Shown: positions 39,253 through 51,119 of the stretch, in pieces
How the letters are laid out: each line of letters begins with the position of its first letter
How positions within the stretch are numbered: position 1 is the stretch's first letter
Source: Arion vulgaris
Lineage: Eukaryota > Mollusca > Gastropoda > Stylommatophora > Arionidae
Length of the DNA: 64,000 nt
Direction: 5' to 3'
NCBI GenBank assembly: GCA_020796225.1
Contig: CM036756.1
Location: 63,789,644-63,853,643, forward strand
The notes under the pieces: model-generated
Told to the model about the DNA's origin: nothing
What the model saw: only the letters and a program-made list of their open reading frames with translations
Databases searched by the model: none
Position numbers and translations under genes: made by a program

Positions 39253-39609
39253 ACTGGTTAAAATCAATGATATCTGGAAATATATACCGATTGATCGACG
39301 CGGAAAACGATCTGAGTACATTTGAATCGAGAGGGGAGCACCTTGGAAATTTGAAACGAGAGGGGAATATCTTTGAAACTTCTTCTTCAGCGATCTCTGG
39401 TCATGCGCTTAATTTACTGTGGACTACAAACTGGGCAGTCAGCTTCAGGTCTGTCAGGTTTCCCCAAAGCTTAGTTTTCAGGTCGTCAACTGGGTGTGGT
39501 CACATGTTGCTTCTCAGCACACAGGAGAGGACAGTCTTGCAGGATATGCTCCGGTGTCTGTTGCGCCTCCTGACACTGGCAGAGAGCTGTTTGACTTATT
39601 CCTAGTCTA

Positions 39610-40050
39610 TTTGAAACGAGAGGAGTACTTTAAACGAGAGAGTACCTTACCTTCACGACACAGCTGTTAACATAACTAAGATACGCATCATACATACAGA
39701 TTAAGCAGGTAACTTGTAAAACTTGGTATTACATTGCACATTTCCTATTGGAGTTTCTACACTACCATATGGTTTATGTCAATGCTTTCGTTTACCGAAT
39801 GTCTTCAAATATAGTACTGCAACGTGGAATAAACTATTAGTCTCACATTTCATGTAGGTGAATAGTTACTTATATATTTATTTAATGTCTCATTGAGTTT
39901 GGCTTCAATGTGCCCAGTTCCCCCCAGCAGATATAGAATATGCAGACGCTCAATAGTTAAACACACTTCTTGTTCGATCCTGCATGTGCTCAGCACTACT
40001 TGTGCAAGACTTGATAACATATTTCTTCACTTGAAGTTTAGGCATGTCAC
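39610..40050. other. No gene recognised
   Basis: Nothing identifiable. The same holds for 40526-41150, 41891-42339, 42490-42888 and 43278-43680, all AT-rich with only short chance ORFs. Confidence 0.4.
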
Positions 40051-40051
40051 T

Positions 40052-40217
40052 CAGTGGAGGCTCGTGAACGTTTTTGTTGGTGGGGCCAGACACAAATTTC
40101 GGGAAAATCATGGCTTTGGGTTAGGTTATATTTTAATTTATTAAATAATAAATACACGTTACACATTATTTTTAGTGGGGCCCGACCTCTCTGGCCCTTA
40201 ATGACGAGCCGCCACTG
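40052..40217. mobile_element. hAT-type MITE, family 2
   Basis: About 166 bases with inverted ends CAGTGGAGGCTCGT and ACGAGCCGCCACTG. Flanks ATGTCACT and ATGTCCCT match at seven of eight if one extra A is allowed on the right. Confidence 0.72.
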
Positions 40218-40461
40218 AATGTCCCTATTTGTCGTTTTCTCATCTAACAAGCAGTTGATAACGAAATCAGTAAAGGAACCCATTTTGTTACCAAGAGGTA
40301 TGATGTGGAACACAGTGTATGGCTCGCATTTTTCTCTGACTATCGAGACACGCTGTGTGATGTTGTCAACATCAAGCCGACCGCCTTTATTTTCCAGTGC
40401 TTCTTTGCTACCGAACTGAATCTGGACTGACTAAAAAACGAAGAGGTTACGGTCAGAAGAA

Positions 40462-40525
40462 AATTTCATTCATACTGTGGAATTGAATCCTGCGCCCACG
40501 AAGCAAGTGTACTAACCACTACGCT
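40462..40525 (-). mobile_element. tRNA-like SINE head
   Basis: On minus: GCGTAGTGGTTAGTACACTT (box A) and AGGATTCAATTCC (box B). No cloverleaf ends, so a SINE promoter rather than a tRNA gene. Confidence 0.6.
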
Positions 40526-41154
40526 GTCGCGGCTCTGGGCTGATAATCAATGAAGTAATGTATGTCATCATCTTGCTAAAAATAATTAATTACATAATTT
40601 GATTTGAGATTTTATTTGCTATTATATGTGTTATTTACCTAAACGAGACATATCTATACCTATGCTGTGTTCGATTTTATTATAAAGTAGATTATGTAAG
40701 TAATGCTATTTCTAATTTAAAAGCTGTACAGACACTGATCCTACCTTCCAAGAATTTCCAAATGCTTTACAGGTGTCTTGAGTTGTTGTGATCTGCCTGA
40801 CAAATTCTAGGCTTATATAGTTCCCGCTTGTTTGATCTGCAATAAATGACACGCCTCTTTAACCGCACATGACTTTTTAAAAAAATACAAACCAGCTACA
40901 ATATAATACAATTTTAACTAAATGTCATGTGATTTTTTTTTTGATCACGTGAAAAATCTTAACTTGATTTGTTTGTTTTTATTAGGATCAGATTAGATTA
41001 AGTACTTTCAAAGATTGACCGCAAAGAGGTCCAATAAATCTGTCACTTGCTTTGAGATAGTAGTTTACTTCTAAAGTGTATCCTTTGCAAAGTATATCTA
41101 TTGGTTAACATTGACTGAAACTTGATTAATCATTACTTATTAATAACGAATAAT

Positions 41155-41320
41155 ACCACGGAAAAGATGGTTAGATGGCGTAGCAGAATCCTGTGAAAGA
41201 GCAAAGATAACAATCACACAAGCCACCAGAACAGCGCAAGACAACAACAGAAAACCACGATACTGGGCAACAACCCGGTAGCAGTGTGACGACACAAGAA
41301 GAAAAAGAAGAACGAATAAT
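41155..41320 (+). mobile_element. LINE 3' end
   Basis: Matches the last 160 bases of the LINE at 29375-29775 (AAAGATGGTTAGATGGC, CAAGAAGAAAAAGAAGAA tail). Confidence 0.7.
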
Positions 41321-41632
41321 AGGTAGAGGTCAGACCCTAGACCTACAGGTTGAGGAGGGGTTGGAGGGGTAGCATGGGGCTTTCTGCCCTTCATGTTCTA
41401 ACGGAAGAACATATTAGTCTCGCTAATGACTTTCAATCACACAAGCCGCATGCGCTATACATGGGAAAACCATGAAAACAATCGTGGGGTATCCAGCAAA
41501 GGATGACTACAGATCTAGCAGAGATTTTGAGTTTGTCTCAAAAGACAGTAACAGACATTGATTGTTTAGTCTGGGTTTTTTCACCAAGAAAGGAATAATG
41601 CCTGTTTTAATTAGTCATTCGTCCGTGTGTTG

Positions 41633-41890
41633 CCAGGGCTCGGCAAGGAGAGCAAAGAATAGTAACACTGCGACCTACAAGGCATGTCGTAAGAGGCGAC
41701 TGAGGTAGGAGCCTAGGAAAGCTACCCTAGTAAAATAAAAAGCGTCGCAGAAATTGGATGTGCTGGTCTACTTGTAGACGCATAACTTGGTACAACGTGC
41801 AGTCGCTCTTAGACTCAGATCACATACACATCACAAAGAGTAGTTTAACAAGAGCTGGTCGATAGAAAGCGTACAAAGAAAAGAAAAAGT
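41633..41890 (+). mobile_element. SINE family 3
   Basis: Copy with CATGTCGTAAGAGGCGACTG and an AAGAAAAGAAAAAG tail. Confidence 0.7.
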
Positions 41891-42394
41891 AGAATTAGTC
41901 ATTAATAATAATCTCATATGACTCGAAGATGTATATATTTCACACATGTGTATATTTCCATACAGTTGATGTTATAAAATGATATATCAATTAACGAATT
42001 CCCCCCAGAGTTAAGTTTAAGGGACCGTGCATGTATATCATCAAATAGATTTGCGACCGAAACTATTAAAATAGTCATATGGGCAGGATTCCCTTAAGAC
42101 AGTCATGCTAGAAGAGGGGAAACTCCAGTTTGTATTCAGATATGGAGTTTGTAAGGCACAAAGGAAGAAGGAAGCTTTAAACTCAAACCTCTGTTGTCTT
42201 GTGGGCAATCCATGGCTGGGTGGATTAAAAAAACACACACACACACACAAAACTCTCCTCACTGCCTGTAGTACCACTTTTAAAGGGGGAGAAGTGTAGA
42301 GCAGAGAGTTATGTGCCCATGGAATTTAATCTCCGTATGGCGGGTGCAGTCGCCGCGAAACGGTTCAGGTTATGATTTTTCTTTATGCCCCACA

Positions 42395-42480
42395 GAAAAA
42401 AACTCCTTGGCCTTACCTGGAATTGAATCCGGGTTTCCACGAATGGTAGCCCGCGCTCTAACCAGACTGGGTGCGTAATA
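42395..42480 (-). mobile_element. tRNA-like SINE head
   Basis: On minus: CTGGTTAGAGCGCGGGCTAC and GGATTCAATTCCAGG. Followed on its 3' side by unique-looking sequence to 42340. Confidence 0.6.
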
Positions 42481-42888
42481 ACTTGAGAAACACATTCTAA
42501 TGTAAAAGTGCGACACAAGACGGAGACACTGCAAACAAGACGTAAAATAACAAAGAAATGTGTTATTGTCAAGACTAACGACTATAGTATCACGCATATA
42601 TTCCCATGTCAGTTAGGTTAATCAAACGGTATGATGCTTATTAGTGGTCGCGCCAAGTGGATGACACTCGAAATGAACAACTAGGGACACCTCTGTCTCT
42701 ATTTGTGGAGCAAGTAGGAGAAATTATAGGAAAAAAACACTGGTTCAAAATTTGAATTGAAAAAAACGACACAGACGCAAAAGCAAGAGCCCACTGAAAG
42801 TATTGTAGTAGAAAGCAGAAGGTGTCTACAATAAAAGACACAGTATTCACTAACTTATTTTATACTCAGAGGAAGTGAGAGTGCACAC

Positions 42889-43277
42889 ATAGATTCCCAA
42901 ATTTTTCGGCCCACCGCCCACTTTGCACGACATAAACTTTGTAACGTCCCCTCCCCATTATAACAGTTTGCCAACGCCCCCACCCCACATATATATACAT
43001 GCTCTATTTTCACTTTGACGTAGAAAATTGATATATATTTCTGTCATACATTGTCAATTTTCAAATGATTATATACATGAAATAGAAAATTGATGAAAAA
43101 ATGGATCATGTAAGATGGGCATAAGATGAATTAAAATGCAGAATTCAAATTTTTATGATTATTCAATCCCAAAATCACGAACAAAAACTCCGCCAAATGC
43201 TTCTGAATCCACTATCGCTCCCTGGAAGGCTTGAGCGCCCACAGGGGTGGGGGTATCGCCCACTTTAGGAAACGCTG
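42889..43277. mobile_element. hAT-type MITE, family 4
   Basis: 389 bases between GTGCACAC and GTGCACAT. Right end, inverted, reads CAGCGTTTCCTAAAGTGGGC; the left end is a decayed version (AGATTCCCAAATTTTTCGG). Confidence 0.6.
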
Positions 43278-43689
43278 GTGCACATCATACCAGATACATA
43301 ACTCACAAACCGATTTGATTATCTATTGTCTTTCCCCAGGTAGATGATAAAATTGGTTGCCCACTCATGCCTTTCAGCGTATTGGTGGAGTTTTAATGCG
43401 CGTTCCAGGGTCACATGAGTCGCCTTTGTTGTGTTATAACCGTGTTTATTTAGTCTAGTCTTGATATTGTCTATCCATCTTTTCTAGGTCTTCCTATGCT
43501 CTTTATTTTGTTGTATGCTGTTATTGGTGGTTGGTTGTATTTCATTCTCATTAAATGTCCGAATTGCTGCATTGGTTGTCTTTCATTGTATCGGTGCATA
43601 AAGTTAAACCCACTCTGCTTTTATAAACAAAGGGAATGGGCATTGCAAATAATAGAAAAAGCGTAACTCAGAAAACGACCTTATACACA

Positions 43690-43874
43690 GAGGAAATTGG
43701 CCAAAATAACACACGTATTATGAGAATTGAAATTCCTGCAAACTATTTCACCATCTTCAAAATTGCACATGAAACATACGTCGATGCTACGTTCGTACGC
43801 TGTCATTGAGATCTTCATATAGAAGAAAGAGATGGGAGCAAACATGAGTACTAACCGTCGTGCAGTGACGATAG
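43690..43874 (+). mobile_element. SINE family 2, 3' half
   Basis: Shares TTTCACCATCTTCAAAATTG and GGAGCAAACATG with full-length copies; leads into the CAAT run. Confidence 0.7.
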
Positions 43875-43907
<33 letters not shown>

Positions 43908-43909
43908 CC
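43875..43909. repeat. CAAT microsatellite at a SINE end
   Basis: Tetranucleotide run following the 3' part of a SINE (43690-43875). Confidence 0.85.
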
Positions 43910-43934
43910 AAGCAGGGGAAAAGAAAACATCATG

Positions 43935-44125
43935 AAAGAAGCTGAAGCAGACTGCTCAAACATAAAATCTCTGGAAAGCTGCAGTATCTGAAGACAATGG
44001 CGAAACACGCAAAAACAAGGTACTGTGGTTTTACAAAATACAAAAACAATAATAATACACAGCAACGTTTGGACTAAAAGGCAAAGGCATTTTAAGCAAA
44101 GGATAGGATACAACATGAGTGACGA
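43935..44125 (-). mobile_element. Penelope-like tail, inverted copy beside the 39 bp array
   Basis: On the minus strand it reads the same tail (GTCCAAACGTTGCTGTGTAT, then GTGTTTCGCCATTG). It faces the minisatellite derived from the plus-strand tail, making an inverted pair. Confidence 0.7.
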
Positions 44126-44186
44126 ATTTTAATTTCTTCACAGCACATTACATATAGACAACGATAAAAACATCCTAACGGACCTT

Positions 44187-44885
44187 GTTTATACATGATT
44201 CGCCATTGCTACATAGTTTTATTTTGTTTTTACGTGTTTCGCCATTGCTACATAGTTTTTCTTTGTTTTTACGTGTTTCACCATTGCTACATAGTTTTAT
44301 TTTGTTTTTACGTGTTTCGCCATTGCTACATAGTTTTTCTTTGTTTTTACGTGTTTCACCATTGCTACATAGTTTTTCTTTGTTTTTACGTGTTTCACCA
44401 TTGCTACATAGTTTTTCTTTGTTTTTACGTGTTTCACCATTGCTACATAGTTTTATTTTGTTTTTACGTGTTTCGCCATTGCTACATAGTTTTTCTTGTT
44501 TTTACATGATTCGCCATTGCTACATAGTTTTATTTTGTTTTTACGTGTTTCGCCATTGCTACATAGTTTTTCTTTGTTTTTACGTGTTTCGCCATTGCTA
44601 CATAGTTTTATTTTGTTTTTACGTGTTTCGCCATTGCTACATAGTTTTTCTTGTTTTACGTGTTTCACCATTGCTACATAGTTTTTCTTTGTTTTTACGT
44701 GTTTCACCATTGCTACATAGTTTTTCTTTGTTTTTACGTGTTTCACCATTGCTACATAGTTTTTCTTTGTTTTTACGTGTTTCACCATTGCTACATAGTT
44801 TTTCTTTGTTTTTACGTGTTTCGCCATTGCTACATAGTTTTTCTTTGTTTTTACGTGTTTCGCCATTGCTACATAGTTTTTCTGC
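44187..44885 (+). repeat. 39 bp minisatellite, about 18 copies
   Basis: Unit contains TTTTTACGTGTTTCGCCATT followed by GCTACATAGTTTT, with two main variants (TTTATTTTG and TTTCTTTG; CGCC and CACC). Two units are shortened (near 44495 and 44650). Because 39 is divisible by three it leaves long empty ORFs. The unit equals part of the Penelope-like tail, and the array ends in the tail's own CTGCAGTCTTCC. Confidence 0.92.
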
Positions 44886-44889
44886 AGTC

Positions 44890-45540
44890 TTCCGCTATAA
44901 TATCGATAATATCTGGAGAACAATGTCCCACGGGAAAAAGTAAAGAATAGTCAAATACTTAATCAAAAATAGACAATCAAAGCGATAAAAATGATAAAAA
45001 ACAAAACAAAATATTAGGTTCCTACGATAATAAACCGCAATGTTTTGAACTACGGGAATCACATACTGTATGTCTAAATGTCACGTTCCTCACAATCTAA
45101 TCGTGAAAGTGCACGTAATAATAGTCAAGTGTTATGTTTTTTGGTTGAAAGGTTACTTTGATTATTAAAAGATATGTGTGTATATGTAATGTATATTCGA
45201 TTGTGAAGACAATTCAAAAACCAGTATTGTTTTAGTTTATCTATAGTATTGTTTTAAAAGATTGCTGACTTGCAAGATAATCGAAATAATACTAATTAAA
45301 AGTGACCGTTACTAAATATTGACTGAACCACCTGACATACATACTCCTAACTTCAGTTAGGGAAAGTTTATGGTCGTTGAAGGCTGTAACGATTTTGTTC
45401 GATATTTGATTACCAATAAACGAAAGATACAGTTGAAGCAAATTTCATTATTCTTTGTTCGCTGTACAACCACTCTTTGTTGTGATTTTTTTAGGATGCG
45501 ATTTGAGCCATTTGAGTGAAGTACATTGTTTTATGCAGAC
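44890..45540. other. No gene recognised
   Basis: AT-rich unique sequence. 45870-46180 and 46566-46810 are similar, apart from a partial TTAA-type MITE beginning near 46572. Confidence 0.4.
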
Positions 45541-45542
45541 TC

Positions 45543-45606
45543 TGTAGCTATGTGGTTAAGTTCTTGCCTCGCGTTCATGAAGGTCGTTGGTTCAAATCCG
45601 GTCTTT
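45543..45606 (+). mobile_element. tRNA-like SINE head
   Basis: GCTATGTGGTTAAGTTCTTG (box A) and TGGTTCAAATCCGG (box B). Followed by about 260 bases of unassigned sequence. Confidence 0.55.
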
Positions 45607-46346
45607 ACACGAGATCATTTTTTTCAGAGACCCTAGGATTGTTGCCTGAGCTACGCTGTTCGTGCTTGTGTAATACTTTCGGCTGATTCTATTTCTGCAG
45701 CAAGGGACCGAGTCATATGGGGTAAGACCTAGTGCAATGAAGTCTATCCGTTGTGCTAGGAGAGCCGTGATTATTTCCCTATCTTCAACGGCGCTTGGTG
45801 TCGGGATTTCTACAGTGGACGCAATATTTTTCCGACCATAACGGCTCTCATGTTGACTCAGCCTCAATTGAGTACTAGAAAAACGCTGAGAAGTAAAGGT
45901 GGCTCACATGGTGTTGACCAGATTACCCATCGTGTATATTGGTTGAAGAACAAAACGGGCCTAACACCATTTTCTCCAATACACCTCTTGGGACGAAAAC
46001 GGGTTTCATTGCTTACGTTGCGCTACGTTTACTGCCAAGATGCAATAACTGTGCCTTTTGATCCGGCAAATCTTATTTCGCATAAAATCATTGTTCGGCA
46101 TCACTTTCCGATGGTTGTATAATGGTGGATTTTGTAGGAATTAAATTCAACTTTCTTTAAGTGTCTCTATTTTTTCCCGGCATCGATTTTGCAGTCTACA
46201 TTTTTCGATTTTTAAACACCAATAGTTCATTGACGTGTTCCACTGTGACACTTGAACTACCGGTTATCATCTATCTCCGATAAAACTAGGATCTCATCTA
46301 CCATGCGATCAGGAACCACAGAAAAAAAATCTCTCCACATAGAAGA

Positions 46347-46565
46347 TCAAGCAAGCACTTTTTGAACGTGAAGTGGACACCATGTCTCTACACCGCGAAA
46401 ACTTCTATATAATTGGGTTTTTAAAATGTGATCTAGTAATGATGTTGTTGTTCGCATGTTTATAGTAGTCTGGTTTTTAAAAAAAAATATCGTATCTCTC
46501 TTTGTTACTCCCACTATTTTCCACAGGCATTTCATCTCAGTTATTGTAATTTTATTTTTAATCAT
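46347..46565 (-). mobile_element. LINE fragment
   Basis: Minus frame KNKITITEMKCLWKIVGVTK resembles the TCEMRCLRK segment of the RTE-like LINEs above. Decayed. Confidence 0.55.
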
Positions 46566-46898
46566 GTTATTTAACCATTTAGTCCTTCTGAGTCAATATA
46601 CTGACTCTCAGTAATTTTTATGACTCAAAACCAGTATAGTTGCTAGCTCAGTATACATTGCAATATAAATGTGTCGTGTTGTAAAAAATAATTACCGTGC
46701 GAAGGGGCTGTGTTCAATTTTGGCGCAACATTGGAATGAAGATCGAATTGTTTAAGCCTTTTTTGTATGTAAAGATACGTGTTTCAATTTAAATATATGT
46801 GTCATTTGACCAGTGCCGGATTAGGCTAGCGCGGGGCCCGTAGCAAATTTTAGCGCGGGGCCCTAGGTTTTGTATGATAATAAAATAAAACACAACTT

Positions 46899-48238
46899 TT
46901 ACAAACAAACTTGTCTCGATTTAATGTGAGCAAATTTAGAGATAGCACTAGACAAATCAATTTCTCTAAGTAAATTACATTCAATGTTCATTAAGGTGTG
47001 GTTATTTAGACGATCTTGTCCCATCGTGTTTCTTAACTCACTTTTTATACGTTTTAATGTTGAAAAAGAACGTTCTAGGCTGTAGTTAGTAATCATTAAA
47101 GACAAGTAAATTCGTAAGACTATTTCTACATTTGGGAAACACGACTCTAATGAATTTTCCATTATTATAAGTTTATAAAATTGCAGTTCAAGAGTCTCAT
47201 GCTTTTCGTTGCTAATAGCAGCAGCTACATTAGTTTTACAGCAGTAGACGACTAAGATGGTTGGGACATATGAGAAGAATGGAAACTTGCCGCACATCAA
47301 AACAAATGTTGTTCTGTGAACTTTCGGAGGGAAGAGGCACCAGGGCAGACCACTGCTCAGATATAAAGATGTCTGCAAAGCCTCAATGAAAAGCTTTTCT
47401 ATAGGTCCCAGCACATGGGAGGACTAGCTGATGACAGAGTTGTGTGGAAAGCCAAATTGCGAAAGGGCGCAGAGTCTTTTGAGAAGAGACTTATGTACGA
47501 GCTGAACGACAAGAGAGAAAAGCGAAAACTCTTGAAGTTGTCACAGTAAAACACTTGCCAATTGACCATCTGTAAAGATGAAAAAGGCCATATACATTAG
47601 TTTTAAGAAGTTCAGTGAACTGCATAAGTTCGTCGCCTAGGCTTTCTTCCAAATCCTCTTAGTAAGAGCTGACAATATTTGGAGTTCTTTTCAAGATCTC
47701 TTCCTCTGTAATATATTTTAACTGCCGGAGTATTCCAAATACACCAGTCACTCTATGGTACAGCCTAAATCAATAACTTTGCAAAACAAAACAGAACAGT
47801 TGTCCTTTAGTTTCTGTATAACACAACCAATCTCTCACGTGAGTTTTATTAGTTGGTGCATGTGTGTATGTGAAAAACGACTTTCGACAAAATCGTGGAT
47901 CGTTTGAAGTTGTTTGGCCATTCACCAATATCGTTGAAGTACATTTTACTTTCGTCGTGTTGTTGGCTTGTAGAAGATGTTGCTACATTAGAAGCATGTG
48001 CTGTCCTTTCTGCCTCTCTTTGTCTTGAAGATGACATGGCTAAATTTGGAGGACTTGCTGTACATTCGACTTCAGTTTGTCTTGTGAAAAATGTGGCTAA
48101 ATCGTAAAGAGTTGCTGATCTTAATGGTAATATTGGTAATGATAATGCTTCTATAGCACTGCCTTCATCTACTACACAGTAGGACACGTCTTCTGTATTT
48201 TCTGCTTTGATTTCGTTGGATTCAGCACCATCACACAC
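46899..48238 (-). pseudogene. hAT transposase remnants (amino and carboxy ends)
   Basis: Amino piece (47849-48238) has a Ser/Glu-rich region then YFNDIGEWPNNF, like the start of the TTF/MYM-type zinc finger transposases. Carboxy piece (46899-47238) has MITNYSLERSFSTLKRIKSE and LRNTMGQDRLNN, the hAT dimerisation domain. The region between is missing and holds a nested LINE end. Confidence 0.85.
47239..47592 (+). mobile_element. LINE 3' end nested in the hAT element
   Basis: 354 bases reading RWLGHMRRMETCRTSKQ and a KMSAKPQ-type tail in shifted frames, flanked by the 13-base direct repeat TACATTAGTTTTA (47226-47238, 47593-47605), the mark of target-primed insertion. Confidence 0.85.
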
Positions 48239-48429
48239 GGCATTTACAAATTCAGACAGCTTGCGTGTTTTTGATATAACATCTGGTTATTTTTTTAATT
48301 TTCATCTGTCACATAGGCGCGGGGCCCCTAGAAGCGCGGGGCCCGTAGCATTTGCTACTTCTGCTACTAGGCTAATCCGGCGCTGCATTTGACCAATGAT
48401 GTGGCTTTCTTTGTTGTATCTTGGTTGTA

Positions 48430-48909
48430 TGGACATTGACTTTTTCATCTGCTGTTATCGCGTTTCCCAGATAAGTGAAGTTTTTAACTTGTCTTAGTTG
48501 TTGGAGTAAGAAATTTGTGTTTTTTTTTATTCTCTTGCTATTGTCATAACTTTGGTATTATCAAAGCTACTTTTCATGTTGTGATTATTACATATGTTTT
48601 TTACTATGTTGACTAACTGCTGTAAACGGTCTTCTTTCGCGGCAACAATTGTTTGGTCATCAGCAAAAAACAGTTCATTTCGAATGGCACCAAGGTCGGT
48701 ATCTTCGCGTGACTCATCATGACTGAAATCTTCTTTTGAAATGGATATTTTGCATATGTTATCAATATATATTTGATGAGCAATAATCGGAACAATATAC
48801 GTCTTTGTCCTTTGCTTGCATTAATATTAAAGTTATCTGAGACTGTTGTTTGTTTTATTTGATCACTAACTGTTAACTTAAAGGCTTTGTCGGAGGTTAA
48901 TAGAGAGTT
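48430..48909 (-). mobile_element. LINE reverse-transcriptase core fragment
   Basis: Minus frames give FNINASKGQR, an NIYIDNI-like segment and FADDQTIVAAKEDRLQQLV, the catalytic YxDD box (here FADD) of a LINE reverse transcriptase. Frameshifted. Confidence 0.75.
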
Positions 48910-48917
48910 CATGTACT

Positions 48918-49093
48918 CATGGGCGTCCACAGACGGTTTACAAAGGAGGGGCAAAATGGAAAACAATTTTTAGTTGGTAGTTTACTACTCGGAAAAGGAT
49001 AAACAAAATTCACATAAAATTATTTTATAAAAATCAATTTTCCAGGTGGTGGCGCTTGCACCCCAACCTTACCTTAAGGTATGAACGCCCATG
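48918..49093. mobile_element. hAT-type MITE, family 3, next to LINE sequence
   Basis: 176 bases with ends CATGGGCGTCC and GAACGCCCATG and perfect 8-base duplication CATGTACT (48910-48917, 49094-49101). Confidence 0.85.
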
Positions 49094-49104
49094 CATGTAC
49101 TCCA

Positions 49105-49800
49105 TAAAGTGTTACGATTTTAAATCATCATCATCAGGTGCCGTCTCCACATCGAAGGTTGGCTGCAATGAATCTCTAGCATCCTCTGTCTTTCGCCCTT
49201 GTGTTGCACACTGCCAGACTGTAACCTGTCCATTTCTTAAAGTTTCCTCCCACTTATCTCTTGGTCTTCCTCTAACTCTTCCCCCTCAACTTTCCCCTCT
49301 AGTAAATATTTTATCATGGTGTCATGTCTTATTATGTGCCAAAAATACTTGTCTGAATTTTATTTCTCTTAATAATTGTTTCTTCATGCCTAGTTTTCCT
49401 AAAACTTGTTTATTTGTCTGTTTTTCTGTCCATGAAACTCTGCTTATTCTTCTATATATCCACATCTCAAATGCATCAATTCTGTCTTCTAACTGCTTGT
49501 TCATTGTCCATGTTTCCGAGCCATACATTAATATAGGATTTATATAGCATTTGATCATTCTCACTTTTAGCCTGTTTGTGATTTGTTTGGATGTCAGTAA
49601 CTTTCTCATACTATTGAAATTATCCTTGGCCATTCCTATTCTCTTTTTAATTTTTGTTATACATCTGCCATCATCTGTTATCATCTGACCAAGATATAAG
49701 AAACTTTTTACTTGATGTAGTAATTCTCCATGTATTTTTATATTCATTTTAGGTGTTTCCATTTCCTTGTTGATTACCTGTCAATTTTCAATAGCTGGTG
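49105..49800 (-). mobile_element. LINE 3' end
   Basis: Open for 146 codons on minus with KSFLYLGQMITDDGR, NPILMYGSETWTMNK and FEMWIYRRISRVSWT, the carboxy part of an RTE-like ORF. The 3' end reads GACGGCACCTGATGATGATG. It lies upstream of an RT core (48430-48909) on the same strand, so the order is wrong for one element: two copies or a rearrangement. Confidence 0.8.
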
Positions 49801-49964
49801 TCTATTTTCCAGGTCAAAAGTTTTTTTTTTTTTTGGTTTTAAAACGCAACGTGTAAGTTTAGTTCTTGATTGTATTCTAATTGTTTTTTCTATTATTTGT
49901 CTGAGAGCAAAGATTGCATAGGTACAATTTCTGAAGCTCATTTGTGTTTCTTTTAGTTGTGGTT

Positions 49965-50200
49965 ATATGATTGGACATATTTTGGTTATTTAAAGAGACA
50001 CGAAAGGTTGGGAAGACCATTATGGAAGGAGGCTTTCCGGCATAGAGGAGAAGAAGAAAATCACGAAGAAGAGGGATTCCGGATGTAATTGATGATTTGA
50101 GCTTGCTGGCTGAAGAGGCGGGACATCTGGCCTATGAGAGAAAGAGAAATTCCCAAGGACTGTTAGAGTGGCAAAGTTCTGCTCATGACAAGCTATTTGA
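49965..50200 (+). mobile_element. LINE 3' end
   Basis: Reads YFGYLKRHERLGRPLWKEAF; the same end recurs at 52640-52860 and 60620-60880. Confidence 0.65.
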
Positions 50201-50385
50201 TGATATATGACATTAGTTTTAATCTCTTGATTTTGCAGAATATTTTGTCTGTATTACTCAGAAGTGATGTTTCCTCGTACTTTGTGCAGTCTCTTTTACA
50301 TCCTTTCTTTTTCCAAATGGGTAATCTAGTTTTCTGGTTTTTCTTGGATGATCCATACTAGGTTGTATAGTCTCTGTGCCAATTC

Positions 50386-50645
50386 TTCTTCTTCTTCTTT
50401 GCGTCGTTCTTTATGACCAATTTTAATCACTCTTTGTGATATGTTTGATCTTTGCAAGAACGTGTATACGTTGCACATTGGTTTGGTAGGCCCCTAAACG
50501 CATAGACTTCTACATGTTTAGGACCCATGCATCCGATTTCAGCCAAACCTCCTTAGTCGCCTCTTACGACGTACGTGGCAGGTAACAGTGGTTCTATTCC
50601 TTACACCCCAAATTTGGGCCCCGGTAACCACTCGGGTGTCTGTAG
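50386..50645 (-). mobile_element. SINE family 3
   Basis: Minus-strand copy from GTGGTTACCGGGGCCCAAAT to an (AAG)n tail. Confidence 0.7.
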
Positions 50646-51119
50646 CCAATTTATTCATATCTCTTTTGCTGCTGTAATTAATTCAATATGAATATCATTT
50701 GGCCATGGTCATTTATTTGTTTAGAACAACCTTAACAGCATTTCTCAGTTCATCTATTGTGCTATTTGGTTCCAGGTCAGATGTTATCTTTGTGACGTTA
50801 TTTTGCGTGGTATCGTCCTATTTAGTTTTTGTAAACCAAAACATTTAAAGTATTATTGCCATCTGTCCATGATAAGATGTGGTTCCCTTATCACGTTTCC
50901 GTTTTCATTATTTATTATTTATATTGGGTCTATTTGTTGTTTAATTGTTTCCATTCATTCTTAATCAACCAAGTTAACCACACTTTGTGTTCTGTATGAT
51001 TTGCGCCGAGAGCGTGCTTGCGTTGTACTCTTGTTAAGTCACATACGGCATGTAAAACAGGACCATACGAATTTTGTCCAAACGTGATGCTTGGGTTTGC
51101 CTGATCTGACAGTCTCAAC

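Larger units (their letters stand above)
46811..48385 (-). mobile_element. Internally deleted hAT element
   Basis: 1,575 bases with inverted ends CAGTGCCGGATTAG and CAGCGCCGGATTAG and a perfect 8-base duplication CATTTGAC (46803-46810, 48386-48393). GC-rich GCGCGGGGCCC sub-repeats lie within both ends. It keeps both ends of a zinc-finger hAT transposase but lacks the catalytic middle. Confidence 0.92.

Noticed and set aside
39162..39605. 147-codon plus-strand ORF
   Set aside because: Overlaps an antisense LINE end, a broken SINE and a LINE zinc-knuckle end.
44185..44950. Long ORFs (up to 252 codons plus, 156 codons minus) with 13-residue repeats
   Set aside because: They are open in several frames on both strands because the 39 bp unit is a multiple of three and lacks stops; no start context or domain.
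45543..45606. tRNA gene
   Set aside because: Box A and B are present but acceptor and anticodon stems do not pair; fits a SINE head.
49056..49547. 163-codon plus-strand ORF
   Set aside because: Antisense shadow of the LINE end at 49105-49800.
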